A stretch of DNA of 64,000 nucleotides, from positions 186,001 to 250,000 of the forward strand of contig CAZVGO010000028.1 of NCBI GenBank assembly GCA_964626755.1. Reading direction: 5' to 3'. Shown here piece after piece: positions 1 to 7,644 of the stretch. The stretch comes from JACDAV01 sp964626755. Its GTDB lineage: Bacteria > Chloroflexota > Limnocylindria > Limnocylindrales > CSP1-4. The notes beneath the pieces were generated by a model, which made no database searches, had not been told where the DNA came from, and saw nothing but the letters and a program-made list of their open reading frames with translations. A program made the translations under genes and the position numbers. Numbering within the stretch: position 1 is the stretch's first letter; each line of letters starts with the position of its first letter.

Positions 1-1131
1 CCCCGTGATGAGCAGTCGATGGCCATCGCCGCGCACAACAGCTGGATCGCCTCGTTCGACAACGTCTCGACACTGGCGGACTGGCAGTCCGACGCCCTGG
101 CCCGCCTGGCGACCGGGGCCGGCTTCGGGACCCGCCAGCTGTACAGCGACGACGAGGAGACGCTAATCCACGTCGCCCGTCCGCTGATCCTCAACGGGAT
201 CGGTGGGATCGTGACCCGGCCCGACCTCATGGACCGGGCGATCGTCGTCGACCTCGCCTCGATCCCCGAGGACGATCGCCGACCCGAGGACGAGTTCTAC
301 GGCTCGCTCCAGGCCGCCCGTCCACGGCTGCTTGGGGCGCTTCTTGACGCCGCCTCCTCGGCCTTCGCTCGCGAGGACCAGGTCAACATCAAGCGACTGC
401 CCCGGATGGCCGACGCCGCCCGCTGGATTACCGCCGCGGAGGGAGCCCTGGGCTGGCCGGAGCGGTCGTTTCTGGCCGCATACCGCGGCAACCGCGCGAA
501 CAGCCGTGCGCTGACCCTCGAGGCGAGTCCACTCGCGGCCCCGATCCGTTTGCTCCTCTCGATCGACGACGCCTGGGAGGGGACCGCGACCCAGCTTCTT
601 GCGGTCCTCGAGCAGAAGGTCGACGAAGCGGCCGCCAGGCGCAGGGACTGGCCCAAGACCGCACAGGCCCTCAGCGTCGAGATCAGACGTCTGGCGCCCG
701 ATCTGCGCAAGGTCGAAGCGATCGACGTTACCCACATCCGGCTTGGAACCGCACGCCTCATCCGGTTGGCGCAGAAGCGCAAAACCTCGTCACAGCCGTC
801 ATCCCCGTCACCTGAACCCCTCGCCAGTGACGCCAATGACGGTGATGACGGTGATTTGCATACCCGCACCAACGGGTCGGGCGACTGCCCGGTTTGCGGC
901 CACCCGCTCGTCCCGGTCCCGGGGCGCCACCCCGTGTGCACGAATTCGCCCGGCCATCCGCCGAAGGTCAGCAGCGGGACGAACGGATCGGCGGAGGTTG
1001 TGGAGGAACTATCGGGGGAAGGTCCCGACGACGACTACTCCCCGGACGACCGAGGCGATGACCCGCGTTGGCCGCCCCCTCCGCCCGAGGAGGCCGACCC
1101 GCCGAACGCTTGGTCGGAGCTGATGTCGTGA
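1..1131 (+). CDS. Primase/helicase-like ATPase of mobile elements, C-terminal part
   Basis: The gene is cut by the window start; the frame is open from base 1 and 376 residues are visible. The segment near the start (SWIASFDNVSTLADWQSDAL, then LYSDDEETL, then RPLILNGIGG and DLMDRAI) matches the C-terminal part of the AAA-type replication ATPase found fused to primase domains in integrated elements and phages: the DN and NGI/DR motifs are the Walker-B-like and sensor parts. After a helical region a Cys4-type zinc ribbon (CPVCGHPL...C) and an acidic Pro-rich tail follow. It probably loads or unwinds DNA at the element's own origin. The next gene starts inside its stop codon (GTGA). The identification rests on remembered family motifs. 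Confidence 0.7.
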   Translation, partial: PRDEQSMAIAAHNSWIASFDNVSTLADWQSDALARLATGAGFGTRQLYSDDEETLIHVARPLILNGIGGIVTRPDLMDRAIVVDLASIPEDDRRPEDEFYGSLQAARPRLLGALLDAASSAFAREDQVNIKRLPRMADAARWITAAEGALGWPERSFLAAYRGNRANSRALTLEASPLAAPIRLLLSIDDAWEGTATQLLAVLEQKVDEAAARRRDWPKTAQALSVEIRRLAPDLRKVEAIDVTHIRLGTARLIRLAQKRKTSSQPSSPSPEPLASDANDGDDGDLHTRTNGSGDCPVCGHPLVPVPGRHPVCTNSPGHPPKVSSGTNGSAEVVEELSGEGPDDDYSPDDRGDDPRWPPPPPEEADPPNAWSELMS

Positions 1132-1496
1132 CGAACCGCCGGGCCATCCCCGCGTCTGCCCTGGTGACGATGTACCCCGCGCTCGACGAAGCGACGAGCT
1201 TGACCTACCGCGGCGTGACGATTGGCACCTTCCTGCCAGCTACCGCCCCGAACGAGTCGGCGCGGAGCGGCCGCGGTGTAAGTGCCTACAAACCCGAGCC
1301 GACGACCGAGATGGAACTCGCGAAGCTCGCGATGGAGGTCGCCCTTGCGCTCTCCGACCTCGAGAGCCTCCGAGACGCGGTACGCCCCGACCCGACGGGC
1401 GCGAGTCGTGGGCCCGCCAGGGAGGCCGCTTACCTCCGCGCGAGGATCCATTTCGCCCGGCTTCGCGAGCAACACGCAAAGGAGAACCCCGAGTGA
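1128..1496 (+). CDS. Hypothetical element protein, 122 aa
   Basis: Unrecognised protein. The start is taken as GTG at 1128, which overlaps the stop of the primase-like gene (GTGA) and implies translational coupling; an in-frame ATG further upstream would lie deep inside that gene. The N-terminal half is mixed beta/loop. The C-terminal half (about residues 60-122) is helical with heptad-like Leu/Ala spacing. No known motif, signal peptide or membrane segment is visible. Its position in the packed early-gene cluster suggests an accessory replication or regulation role, which is inference only. Confidence 0.55.
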   Translation: MTNRRAIPASALVTMYPALDEATSLTYRGVTIGTFLPATAPNESARSGRGVSAYKPEPTTEMELAKLAMEVALALSDLESLRDAVRPDPTGASRGPAREAAYLRARIHFARLREQHAKENPE

Positions 1497-2005
1497 CGAC
1501 CGAGTATTTCGAGACGACCCGCCGGCGGGAGGCAGAGCTCGCGGCCGCCCGCCAGGCGATCGCCGACGGCGAGGCCAGCGTCCCCCGCGCGAACGCCGCG
1601 GTCGATGAGCAGCGCGAGTTGCTCGCCGTTGGGAAGGGTTCCCGCGGCGCGATTCTCAAAGCCCAGCGCGCCCATGGTCGGGAAATCGAGCGTCTCGAGC
1701 AGGCGCGTGCGGCGCTGCGCGCTGTCGAGAAGCGCTGCGCGGCCGAGCAAGAGGAAGCCGACCGGCAAGCCCGGCGCGAGGCCGCGCAGCGGGCCGCTGA
1801 AGCCCGCGCCGCGTTCGATGCTGTCGAGCGCCGGATCGGCCCGTGGGTCGATCGCGTCATCGGCGAGCTCGCAACGTTCGACGCCGAGCTGGCGCGGCTC
1901 GCCCGGGACACACAAGTCACGCGCCTGCCCTCGGGGACGGCGCCACACCGCGAACTGACGCTGGCCCTCCATCGAATGAAGGGCGTCTACCCCAATCGAC
2001 CGTAG
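1493..2005 (+). CDS. Coiled-coil element protein, 170 aa
   Basis: Start GTG at 1493 overlaps the previous stop by 4 bp (GTGA). The protein is almost entirely alpha-helical and rich in Ala, Arg and Glu, with a long predicted coiled coil over about residues 8-125 (runs such as RRREAELAAARQAI and EAQRAAEARAAFDAVERRI). Elements of this type often carry such small coiled-coil proteins next to the replication ATPase. No enzymatic motif is visible and no specific function can be assigned. Confidence 0.55.
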   Translation: MTTEYFETTRRREAELAAARQAIADGEASVPRANAAVDEQRELLAVGKGSRGAILKAQRAHGREIERLEQARAALRAVEKRCAAEQEEADRQARREAAQRAAEARAAFDAVERRIGPWVDRVIGELATFDAELARLARDTQVTRLPSGTAPHRELTLALHRMKGVYPNRP

Positions 2006-2020
2006 CAAGGAGCAACGGAC

Positions 2021-2962
2021 ATGACAGACGATCGCCTCAAGAACTTTGTAGCCGATGCCGTCGGCCAGATGGGCGGCCAGCCCCCAGCGTCGGCAGTCGA
2101 CGACGCCGAGGTTGAACGGCTGGCGGCCGGCCACGGGTGGCGCCAGCCCACTGCGGCGGAGGAGCCCGCCTCGGAGCCCGAGGACGACGTTGCCGAGGCT
2201 GACGACTTCGCGCCGCCGACCGAGCCCACCCCCACGGATGCGCTCGAAGCGTCGCGTGCCGTCGACGCTTGGGTCGAAACGCTCTCCGCTGACGAGCGTG
2301 AGGCCATCCGGGAGGACCCCGACAGCGCGGATGCGCCGTTCCGCGCCTGGTTGGGCGACCGCGTATCGCCGGCGACCGCGGAGGCGGTGTTCAACGCGGC
2401 GCGCTGGTCGGCCGGGACTCCCGCGGCACCGTTCGACGATGCGGATCTCGTGGTTGGCCGCGAGGCCGTCGAGAGCTGGATGGCGTCGCTCGATGCGGAG
2501 ACAGAGGCCGCGGTCCAGAGCGACCCGGACCTCGCGGAGGACACCTACCGCGCCTGGCTCGGCTCCCAGACCGACGAGGCAACCGCGGCACGGTTGTTCG
2601 ATGTCTGGGCCTCCGGCGCGTTCAACGACGACGCGGACGAACCCGACGCCCGGACGTTCGGCGATCTCCTCGACGCGGGCAAGCCGCTTCCGGCGCGCGA
2701 GCTCACCGCATCGATCCTCGCGGCGCCCGAGCAACACGGGTACGAGTCGCTCGAGCAGGCCGAGGGGGCGCTGATTTTCAGCGCGACAGCGACGAATGAG
2801 GAATTCGCCGCTGCGTGCCGCGCGCATGGCATCGACCCAGAGACGGCGGTCCGGCCGGGCCGGGGTGATCTGCCCTGGCACATCGAGAAGCAGATCGTCG
2901 AACGGAACCTGCGGAAGCGCGCCAAAGAGACCGATACAACGGGTCGAAAGGTCTACTTGTAG
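2021..2962 (+). CDS. Acidic protein with two copies of an unnamed ~55-aa W/WL repeat
   Basis: The 313-residue product has an AAGGAG ribosome site about 10 bases before its ATG. Residues ~40-70 are an acidic low-complexity linker. Two homologous units follow at about residues 78-130 and 147-200, each with the pattern A-V-[DE]-x-W-x-x-[ST]-L-[SD]-A-...-DPD-x-A-...-[FY]-R-A-W-L-G-...-A-T-A. A third copy forms most of the product of 3157-3414. The C-terminal third is a different domain ending in a basic segment (RNLRKRAKE). No known family is recognised; the repeat looks like a small helical module for protein binding. Confidence 0.6.
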   Translation: MTDDRLKNFVADAVGQMGGQPPASAVDDAEVERLAAGHGWRQPTAAEEPASEPEDDVAEADDFAPPTEPTPTDALEASRAVDAWVETLSADEREAIREDPDSADAPFRAWLGDRVSPATAEAVFNAARWSAGTPAAPFDDADLVVGREAVESWMASLDAETEAAVQSDPDLAEDTYRAWLGSQTDEATAARLFDVWASGAFNDDADEPDARTFGDLLDAGKPLPARELTASILAAPEQHGYESLEQAEGALIFSATATNEEFAAACRAHGIDPETAVRPGRGDLPWHIEKQIVERNLRKRAKETDTTGRKVYL

Positions 2963-2965
2963 ACC

Positions 2966-3160
2966 ATGGGCAAGCTCATCACGCTCATCTGCGACGAGAC
3001 TCCCGGGCTGAAGCTCGGTCCGGGGGACCCGGGCCAGCTCATCGTGTTCGACCGCGGCTACGCCGAGTTCGACGAGGAGGAATACCCCAAGTGGCGCAAG
3101 TGGGTGGAGGCCCCCGGCACTCCGCACATCGAGGTCATCGAAGCGGGCCCCCCGGCATGA
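2966..3160 (+). CDS. Small hypothetical element protein, 64 aa
   Basis: A 64-residue acidic protein starting three bases after the previous stop and overlapping the next start (ATGA at 3157-3160). It begins MGKLITLICDETPGLKL and looks like a single small beta-rich domain; residues 28-48 carry an acidic/aromatic stretch (RGYAEFDEEEYPKW). The tight spacing on both sides argues that it is translated. No family recognised. Confidence 0.5.
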   Translation: MGKLITLICDETPGLKLGPGDPGQLIVFDRGYAEFDEEEYPKWRKWVEAPGTPHIEVIEAGPPA

Positions 3161-3414
3161 TCGTCGCCGGGCAGGCCCGCGCTGCGTTCGAGTCCTGGCT
3201 CGCCAGCCTGTCCGCCGCGGATCGCGCAGCGATCGACGCCGACCCCGACCAGGCAGTCCCTCGGTATCGGAGGTGGCTCCGTGGGCACTTCGACGAGCAC
3301 ACCGCGCTCGCCTTGTATGTGGCGTACGAAAACGAGGCGTACGACCTCACGTCGTGGGACCCGCCGGCCGTGGCTGAGACGGCGACACGTGCCGGAGCGT
3401 GGGGCGACTGCTGA
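3157..3414 (+). CDS. Single-copy W/WL-repeat protein, 85 aa
   Basis: Start ATG at 3157 overlaps the upstream stop (ATGA). Nearly the whole protein is one copy of the unit seen twice in the product of 2021-2962: AAFESWLASLSAADRAAI, then DADPDQA, YRRWL and a TA-rich helix. The tail YENEAYDLTSWDPP is unlike the other copies. The two genes probably arose by duplication within the element and their products may bind the same partner; that is inference. The small domain has no visible catalytic residues. Confidence 0.55.
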   Translation: MIVAGQARAAFESWLASLSAADRAAIDADPDQAVPRYRRWLRGHFDEHTALALYVAYENEAYDLTSWDPPAVAETATRAGAWGDC

Positions 3415-3415
3415 A

Positions 3416-3796
3416 GTGGCGGGCGATGCACCACGGACCGCTGCTCTGGATGTGCTCGCTGCCCAGGTCGATGCGCTCGCCGCCCAGGCCCTTGCTGGTC
3501 GAAAGGTCGGCGAGCCGGTGCACGTCAGCGTCCAGCACGTGTGTGACCAGCACCTTGCGGCCGGTGTCTCGGAGGCGGTGATGGCGATCCTCGTGGCGGT
3601 GGCCCGCGGGGCTATCCGGGAGGTCGGCGGGGCGCCGCCCGAGTGCGGGCTGTCGGCCGCGGTCGAGGCAGCGATCGTCGCCGATGAGGCGAGCCCGCCT
3701 GCCGGGATGACGAAGGCCGACCGGGAGGCGCTTGCCTTCGTGGGCTGCGTTGTCGTGACGAACGATCGCGTGGTCGCCGCGGAGCGGCGGGGCTAA
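3416..3796 (+). CDS. Hypothetical element protein, 126 aa
   Basis: Start chosen as GTG 3416, one base after the previous stop; the same frame extends further upstream but only antisense-like Arg-rich sequence would be added. The protein is Ala/Val-rich and mostly helical, with HVSVQHVCDQHLAAGVSEAVM in the centre and a C-terminal FVGCVVVTNDRVVAAERRG. It is the last gene of the packed run. A weak hairpin (3800-3828, no T-tract) follows the TAA stop. Function unknown. Confidence 0.45.
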   Translation: MAGDAPRTAALDVLAAQVDALAAQALAGRKVGEPVHVSVQHVCDQHLAAGVSEAVMAILVAVARGAIREVGGAPPECGLSAAVEAAIVADEASPPAGMTKADREALAFVGCVVVTNDRVVAAERRG

Positions 3797-4178
3797 AGGG
3801 CCGTCCGATTTCCTCCCGGTCGGGCGGCGTCTCCATCGGCGCTGGTGGGGCCCGTCGAGCAATCACGGCCCGGGGCCCTGTCGTGACCGTCGCGGCGTGT
3901 TGTCGTCGAGGACGCGGTGCTCGGCTCGGTCGGGTTCGCGGGATCCTGGCAGTCGCCGGCTACATCCCATCTGAGGGTCCGGAAAGTGATCGGGGCGTCT
4001 GCCCGCTGGCAGAAATCGGCTGCTGGCTGGCAGCGAACATTCGCTGGTCGGCGGACATCTTCTAACCACCCTTTCGGGCCCCCTGCGGCTACGCTTGACG
4101 GGCCGGATTGCGGCCGGCCCCACCCGATGCCCGCCCGGCGCCGCAATCGCTGGGCGGGCACCCCAGGAGGCAATTGCG
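3797..4178. other. Intergenic stretch inside the element, no gene seen
   Basis: About 380 bases separate the packed gene run from the last element gene. The only structure I see is the imperfect hairpin at 3800-3828 just after the stop codon (9-bp arms, one mismatch, no T-tract), a possible weak terminator. Frames on both strands here give Arg/Pro-rich nonsense. A promoter for the gene at 4179 should lie here but no convincing -35/-10 pair is visible. Confidence 0.4.
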
Positions 4179-4475
4179 GTGCCCAAGGTGAAGCGAAGCC
4201 GGGACGCGGCGGACTGTTCGATCGACGTGAACTATGCGAAGCGGCAAGGCAAGGGGCGGTTGCTCGAGGTCACGGCGTGGCCGCGCGAGGCGCCAGAGGT
4301 GTACCACTTGGTCAACAGCGGCGAAGATCGCTACGTGGTCAGCTGGGGGACGCCCGAGCTCACGCTCCACCTGCCGCGCGACGTGTTCCAGGCGCTCACG
4401 AGCGCGGCGCTCGTCGCCCCAGCGATCGACGTGGACAACCCCGACAGCTTGCGGGGCGCGCTGTTCGACAGCTGA
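4179..4475 (+). CDS. Small hypothetical protein, 98 aa
   Basis: GTG 4179 is preceded by a perfect AGGAGG (4165-4170) at 8-base spacing, which decides this start over an ATG 84 bases upstream. The product is a compact 98-residue protein: basic N-terminus (VPKVKRSRDAADCSI), a beta-rich middle (RLLEVTAWPREAPEVYHLV, then DRYVVSWGTPELTLHL) and a C-terminal helix. It stands alone between two long non-coding stretches near the element end, where cargo genes often sit. No family recognised. Confidence 0.6.
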   Translation: MPKVKRSRDAADCSIDVNYAKRQGKGRLLEVTAWPREAPEVYHLVNSGEDRYVVSWGTPELTLHLPRDVFQALTSAALVAPAIDVDNPDSLRGALFDS

Positions 4476-5015
4476 AGGGCGCGGAGGGTCGGTCGACGTG
4501 GCCGGCCCTCATTCGCTGCCCGCCGTCTCGCGTTCACGGGCTCGAACAGAGAATGGTGCAAGTATGCAACGAATCAGCGTGCTCGGAATGCCTCCTCGTC
4601 TTGGTCATCTCCTCCACGGGACTCCTGACCCTCTGTGCCGCCCGTAGGGGCGCGGGCCGGAGGGCCGGCAGCATGCGCGCCCGTGCTCACTGATCGTGCC
4701 GCCACCGTGGCCGCGTGACCCCATACCCGCGCTCGTGAACGGGCCCAGCGACACGTACCTACCTGGGCTGGGGCTGGGTGCGGTCTGGACACTCGCACCT
4801 TGTTTCCCATCGAAATCGGCGTCGCGTGTGTACGCGGGCGGCGCGATCGGGGGTGGGAGGACAGGGCTGCTGCGGTGCGTGTGTACCCGCGCGTGACACC
4901 GGCCGGCCGTGTAGCCCGAAATGTAGCCACGAGCCCGACCGGACCCGGACGGCGGCGACTACCGGCGAACGGACTTCCGAACGAGCGTTCACGGGCCGTG
5001 AGTAGGCTGGCCGAA
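4476..5015. other. Non-coding end of the integrated element
   Basis: About 540 bases up to the tRNA fragment hold no convincing gene. Minus-strand open frames here read through the antisense of the tRNA remnant and are not credible proteins. GC-rich strings such as the one at 4640-4680 can fold locally but form no obvious terminator. In integrated elements this is the non-coding terminal region next to the attachment site. Confidence 0.5.
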
Positions 5016-5060
5016 TTGTGGCTCCGCAGGTTACGGGTTCGAGCCCCGTAGGCCACCCCA
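5016..5060 (+). other. tRNA-His(GUG) 3' fragment: attachment-site remnant
   Basis: The 45 bases match the 3' part of a bacterial tRNA-His. They comprise anticodon loop TTGTGGC (5016-5022, anticodon GTG), anticodon-stem 3' strand TCCGC, variable loop AGGTT, T-arm ACGGG/TTCGAGC/CCCGT (5033-5049), acceptor 3' strand AGGCCAC, discriminator C (5057; bacterial tRNA-His carries C73) and an encoded CCA (5058-5060). The five bases before the loop (CCGAA) cannot pair with TCCGC, and no D-arm or 5' acceptor strand lies upstream. It is therefore a truncated copy beginning at the anticodon loop, a typical integrase crossover position. Confidence 0.8.
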
Positions 5061-5276
5061 CTCCCTGATCTCGAGGCATCACTCGGCGCGAGCAAATGGT
5101 GCGCCGACGCAACGCCCCTGCAACCCTTCCGGGGATCGGTTCACGCCCCTGCGAGCCCGTCGGAGCGATGATTCCCGGGACCGCTGCGACCGCTCGTCCG
5201 GACCCCGGACGGCGCGCGAACGGTGGGCCGAGACCGGCCCTGAGGGTCGCTCCCACACCGCGAAAGGAGCGTTGCC

Positions 5277-5714
5277 ATGCGTTCGACCATGACCACCACG
5301 GCTCTCGAGCCACTGAGCCAGACCCACCTCGGGCTCGCCGATCCGACGGAGGACGTCCGCGGCCGGAAGGTCTTCGACCGTGACGGCGAGGAGATCGGCA
5401 AGGTGGACGATCTGTTCGTCGACCCGACCGAGCGTCGAGCCCGCTTCATCAACGTGAAGTCGGGTGACGTGCTCGGCCTCGGCGGCAAGAAGCTCCTGGT
5501 CCCGATCGACGCGATCACGTCGGTGACGCCGGACAAGGTCGTGATCAACCAGCGGCGCGATCGGATCGTGGCTGGCCCGCAGGTCGACCGCGAGTTCGAG
5601 AAGGGCTCGGATCAGGCAGCCGACACGGACGGCGTCGTGCTCGCATGCTACGAGTTCTACGGCATCGCGCGGCCGTACTGGGACCCGACGTACCAGCGCC
5701 CGAACTGGCGCTAA
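5277..5714 (+). CDS. PRC-barrel domain protein
   Basis: The 145-residue protein carries a PRC-barrel domain at about residues 22-95 (DVRGRKVFDRDGEEIGKVDDLFVD, then RFINVKSGD and LVPIDAITSV), a small beta-barrel found in RimM, the photosynthetic reaction-centre H subunit and many stress-linked soluble proteins. The tail contains YYGIARPYWDPTY-like aromatic sequence common in stand-alone PRC proteins. ATG 5277 follows AAAGGAG (5263-5269) at 7 bases. A strong hairpin closes the gene, so it is monocistronic. It is the first chromosomal gene after the element; a stress or membrane-associated role is inference. Confidence 0.85.
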   Translation: MRSTMTTTALEPLSQTHLGLADPTEDVRGRKVFDRDGEEIGKVDDLFVDPTERRARFINVKSGDVLGLGGKKLLVPIDAITSVTPDKVVINQRRDRIVAGPQVDREFEKGSDQAADTDGVVLACYEFYGIARPYWDPTYQRPNWR

Positions 5715-5733
5715 CCGACTCCGGTTCCTTCAC

Positions 5734-5760
5734 GAGGCCGGCGGCAGTGCCGCCGGCCTC
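5734..5760 (+). terminator. Perfect 12-bp hairpin after PRC-barrel gene
   Basis: GAGGCCGGCGGC (5734-5745), a 3-base loop and its exact complement (5749-5760) form a 12-bp GC stem, 20 bases after the stop codon, followed by TCTTC. The T-tract is weak but the position suits an intrinsic terminator. Confidence 0.6.
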
Positions 5761-5834
5761 TCTTCGCGCGCCCAGGAGCCAACCACGGCGCGCGCGCACA
5801 ACGGCCGCTCCGTACGTGGGCCAAACTTCAGGCG

Positions 5835-6815
5835 GTGAGCGTCCAATCGCCGACCGAACCGGCCGTCTCTGTCGAGGGTCTCGTTCGGCGATTCGGTGAG
5901 AGGCCGGCGGTGGACGGGCTGTCGTTTGACGTCGGCCGCGGCGAGACGTTCGGCCTGCTCGGGCACAACGGTGCAGGCAAGACGACGACCATCCGCCTCG
6001 TCAACGGCGTCCTGTCGCGCGACGCGGGGCGAGTGTCCGTGCTGGGGATGGATCCGGCGACGGACGGAGAGCGTGTCCGCGCCCGGACCGGGGTGCTGAC
6101 CGAGACGCCGTCGCTCGACGAGCGGCTGACGGCGACGGAGAACCTCGAGTTCTTCGGCCGGTTGTACGGCGTGACCGGCAGCAGGCTTCGCGATCGGGTC
6201 CGCACCCTGCTCGACGTATTCGGTCTGGCTGATCGTGCCGATGACCGCGTTGGTCGCTTCAGCCGCGGCATGAAGCAGCGCCTCGCCCTCGCACGGACCC
6301 TCGCTCACGACCCGGATGTCCTGTTTCTGGACGAGCCGACCGCCGCCCTCGATCCGGTGGCGGCGAGGGAGGTCCACGAGCTGGTGGAATCGTTCCGCCG
6401 CGACCAGCGCCGGACGGTGATCATGTGCACCCACAATCTGGTCGAGGCTGAGCGACTCTGCGACCGCGTGGCCATCCTGCGGAATGGCAAAGCGATCGCG
6501 ATCGGCTCGCCAGGCGAGCTCGCTCGGTCGATCCGGGCGCCGGTGACCGTCGACATCGAGGTCCGCCCGGACGAGCGCGAACGAGCAATCCAGATCCTGC
6601 GCGACGCGGGAGTCGCCGAACCTCTGCTGAGCCGGGCGGGAGTCACGTTCCGCGCTCCGAGCCGCGAGGCCATCCCGCCCGGCGTCGCGGCGCTTGCCGA
6701 CGCGGGCCTCTCGATCTACCGGGTCGCGAACACGGAGCCCGACCTCGAGGCGGTGTACTTCGCGCTCTACGGCACTCCCAGCCCGGGCGACGGCGAGGGA
6801 GAGGAAGCGCCGTGA
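5835..6815 (+). CDS. ABC transporter ATP-binding protein (ABC-2/NatA type)
   Basis: The 326-residue cytoplasmic ATPase has Walker A GHNGAGKTT (about residues 45-53), signature FSRGMKQRLALAR, Walker B DVLFLDEPTAALDP and switch His in IMCTHN, followed by a ~90-residue C-terminal regulatory region. The FSRGM signature and the unusual C-terminus place it with NatA/CcmA-type exporters. The permease gene starts 4 bp before its end (GTGA), so the two are translationally coupled. Start is GTG 5835 with poor ribosome site. The substrate cannot be deduced. Confidence 0.9.
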   Translation: MSVQSPTEPAVSVEGLVRRFGERPAVDGLSFDVGRGETFGLLGHNGAGKTTTIRLVNGVLSRDAGRVSVLGMDPATDGERVRARTGVLTETPSLDERLTATENLEFFGRLYGVTGSRLRDRVRTLLDVFGLADRADDRVGRFSRGMKQRLALARTLAHDPDVLFLDEPTAALDPVAAREVHELVESFRRDQRRTVIMCTHNLVEAERLCDRVAILRNGKAIAIGSPGELARSIRAPVTVDIEVRPDERERAIQILRDAGVAEPLLSRAGVTFRAPSREAIPPGVAALADAGLSIYRVANTEPDLEAVYFALYGTPSPGDGEGEEAP

Positions 6816-7621
6816 ACCGAACAGCGATCGCCGCGATCGTCGAGCGGGATCTGACCGTCGTCGCCCGGAGCCGGGCGGTCAGCCTCCCGATCGCGATCCT
6901 GCCGCTGGTCTTCTTCGTGGCGCTGCCGCTCATCCTGGTCGTGACGGCCTCGGCCATCGGCGACGACCTCGGAGAGGTTGGCGAGCTCCTGGCGATGATG
7001 CCCGAGCCCTTCCGCCGCGAGCTGGCCGGTCTCGACCCCACCGCCCAGGTCCTCGTCTGGGGCCTCGAGTACGTATTCGCCACGTTCTTCCTGCTCGTCC
7101 CGCTCATGACGTCGGCTGTCATCGCCGCCGACAGCTTTGCCGGCGAGAAGGAGCGCAAGACGCTCGAGGCCCTGGTCCACACGCCCACGACCGACACGGA
7201 GCTGTATCTCGGCAAGCTCCTCGCGCCATGGCTGGCCTCCATGCTTGTCGCCCTCGGCGGCTATGTCGTGTACGTCCTCGTCGTCAACCTGTTCGGGGCG
7301 TCGATCGTCGGACGGCCGATCGCGCTGACGCCGCGCTGGCTGCTCGTCGTCCTTTGGCTGGCGCCCGCCGTCGCGGCGCTCAGCGTCGGCGCCCTCGTCC
7401 ACGTCTCTGCGCGGGTTCGGGGCTTCCAGGAGGCGTATCAGCTCGGCGGCCTGGTGGTGCTGCCGCTCGTACTCCTCCTCGTCGGCCAGCTCGTCGGCGT
7501 CCTCTACCTTGATCTCGGGGTGATCCTGGCGCTCGGAGCGATCGTGTGGGCGGTCGCCCTCGGCGCGATCCGGCTGGGCTACCGGTCATTCCGGCGCGAG
7601 CAGCTGCTACTGCAGCTGTGA
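6812..7621 (+). CDS. ABC-2 type permease (NatB-like)
   Basis: The 269-residue membrane protein has six likely transmembrane helices: one near residues 25-45, a pair around 85-110, and three after residue 140. Between them is the hallmark AGEKERKTLEALVHTP segment of ABC-2 permeases (NatB/CcmB family), which contacts the ATPase. It overlaps the ATPase gene by 4 bp and probably forms a dimeric exporter with two copies of that ATPase. The large extracytoplasmic loop at residues 50-80 is acidic. Substrate unknown. Confidence 0.85.
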   Translation: MNRTAIAAIVERDLTVVARSRAVSLPIAILPLVFFVALPLILVVTASAIGDDLGEVGELLAMMPEPFRRELAGLDPTAQVLVWGLEYVFATFFLLVPLMTSAVIAADSFAGEKERKTLEALVHTPTTDTELYLGKLLAPWLASMLVALGGYVVYVLVVNLFGASIVGRPIALTPRWLLVVLWLAPAVAALSVGALVHVSARVRGFQEAYQLGGLVVLPLVLLLVGQLVGVLYLDLGVILALGAIVWAVALGAIRLGYRSFRREQLLLQL

Positions 7622-7644
7622 CCGCTGCACGTCTGCGGTACCCG

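Larger units (their letters stand above)
1..5060. mobile_element. Right arm of a tRNA-His-integrated genetic element
   Basis: The interval holds a primase-like ATPase gene and seven small plus-strand genes, several overlapping by 4 bp, none recognisable as chromosomal housekeeping. It ends at a tRNA-His 3' fragment (5016-5060), after which ordinary chromosomal genes begin. Elements that integrate by tyrosine recombinase into a tRNA gene leave exactly such a 3' duplicate at the distal end. The integrase and the intact tRNA-His should lie to the left, outside the window. No integrase, capsid or transfer gene is visible here, so phage, satellite and ICE/plasmid origins cannot be told apart. Confidence 0.7.

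Noticed and set aside
4574..5095. Minus-strand frame with RTRNLRSHNSA-like sequence
   Set aside because: It is the antisense of the tRNA-His remnant and flanking DNA; this peptide pattern is a well-known artefact near tRNA 3' ends.
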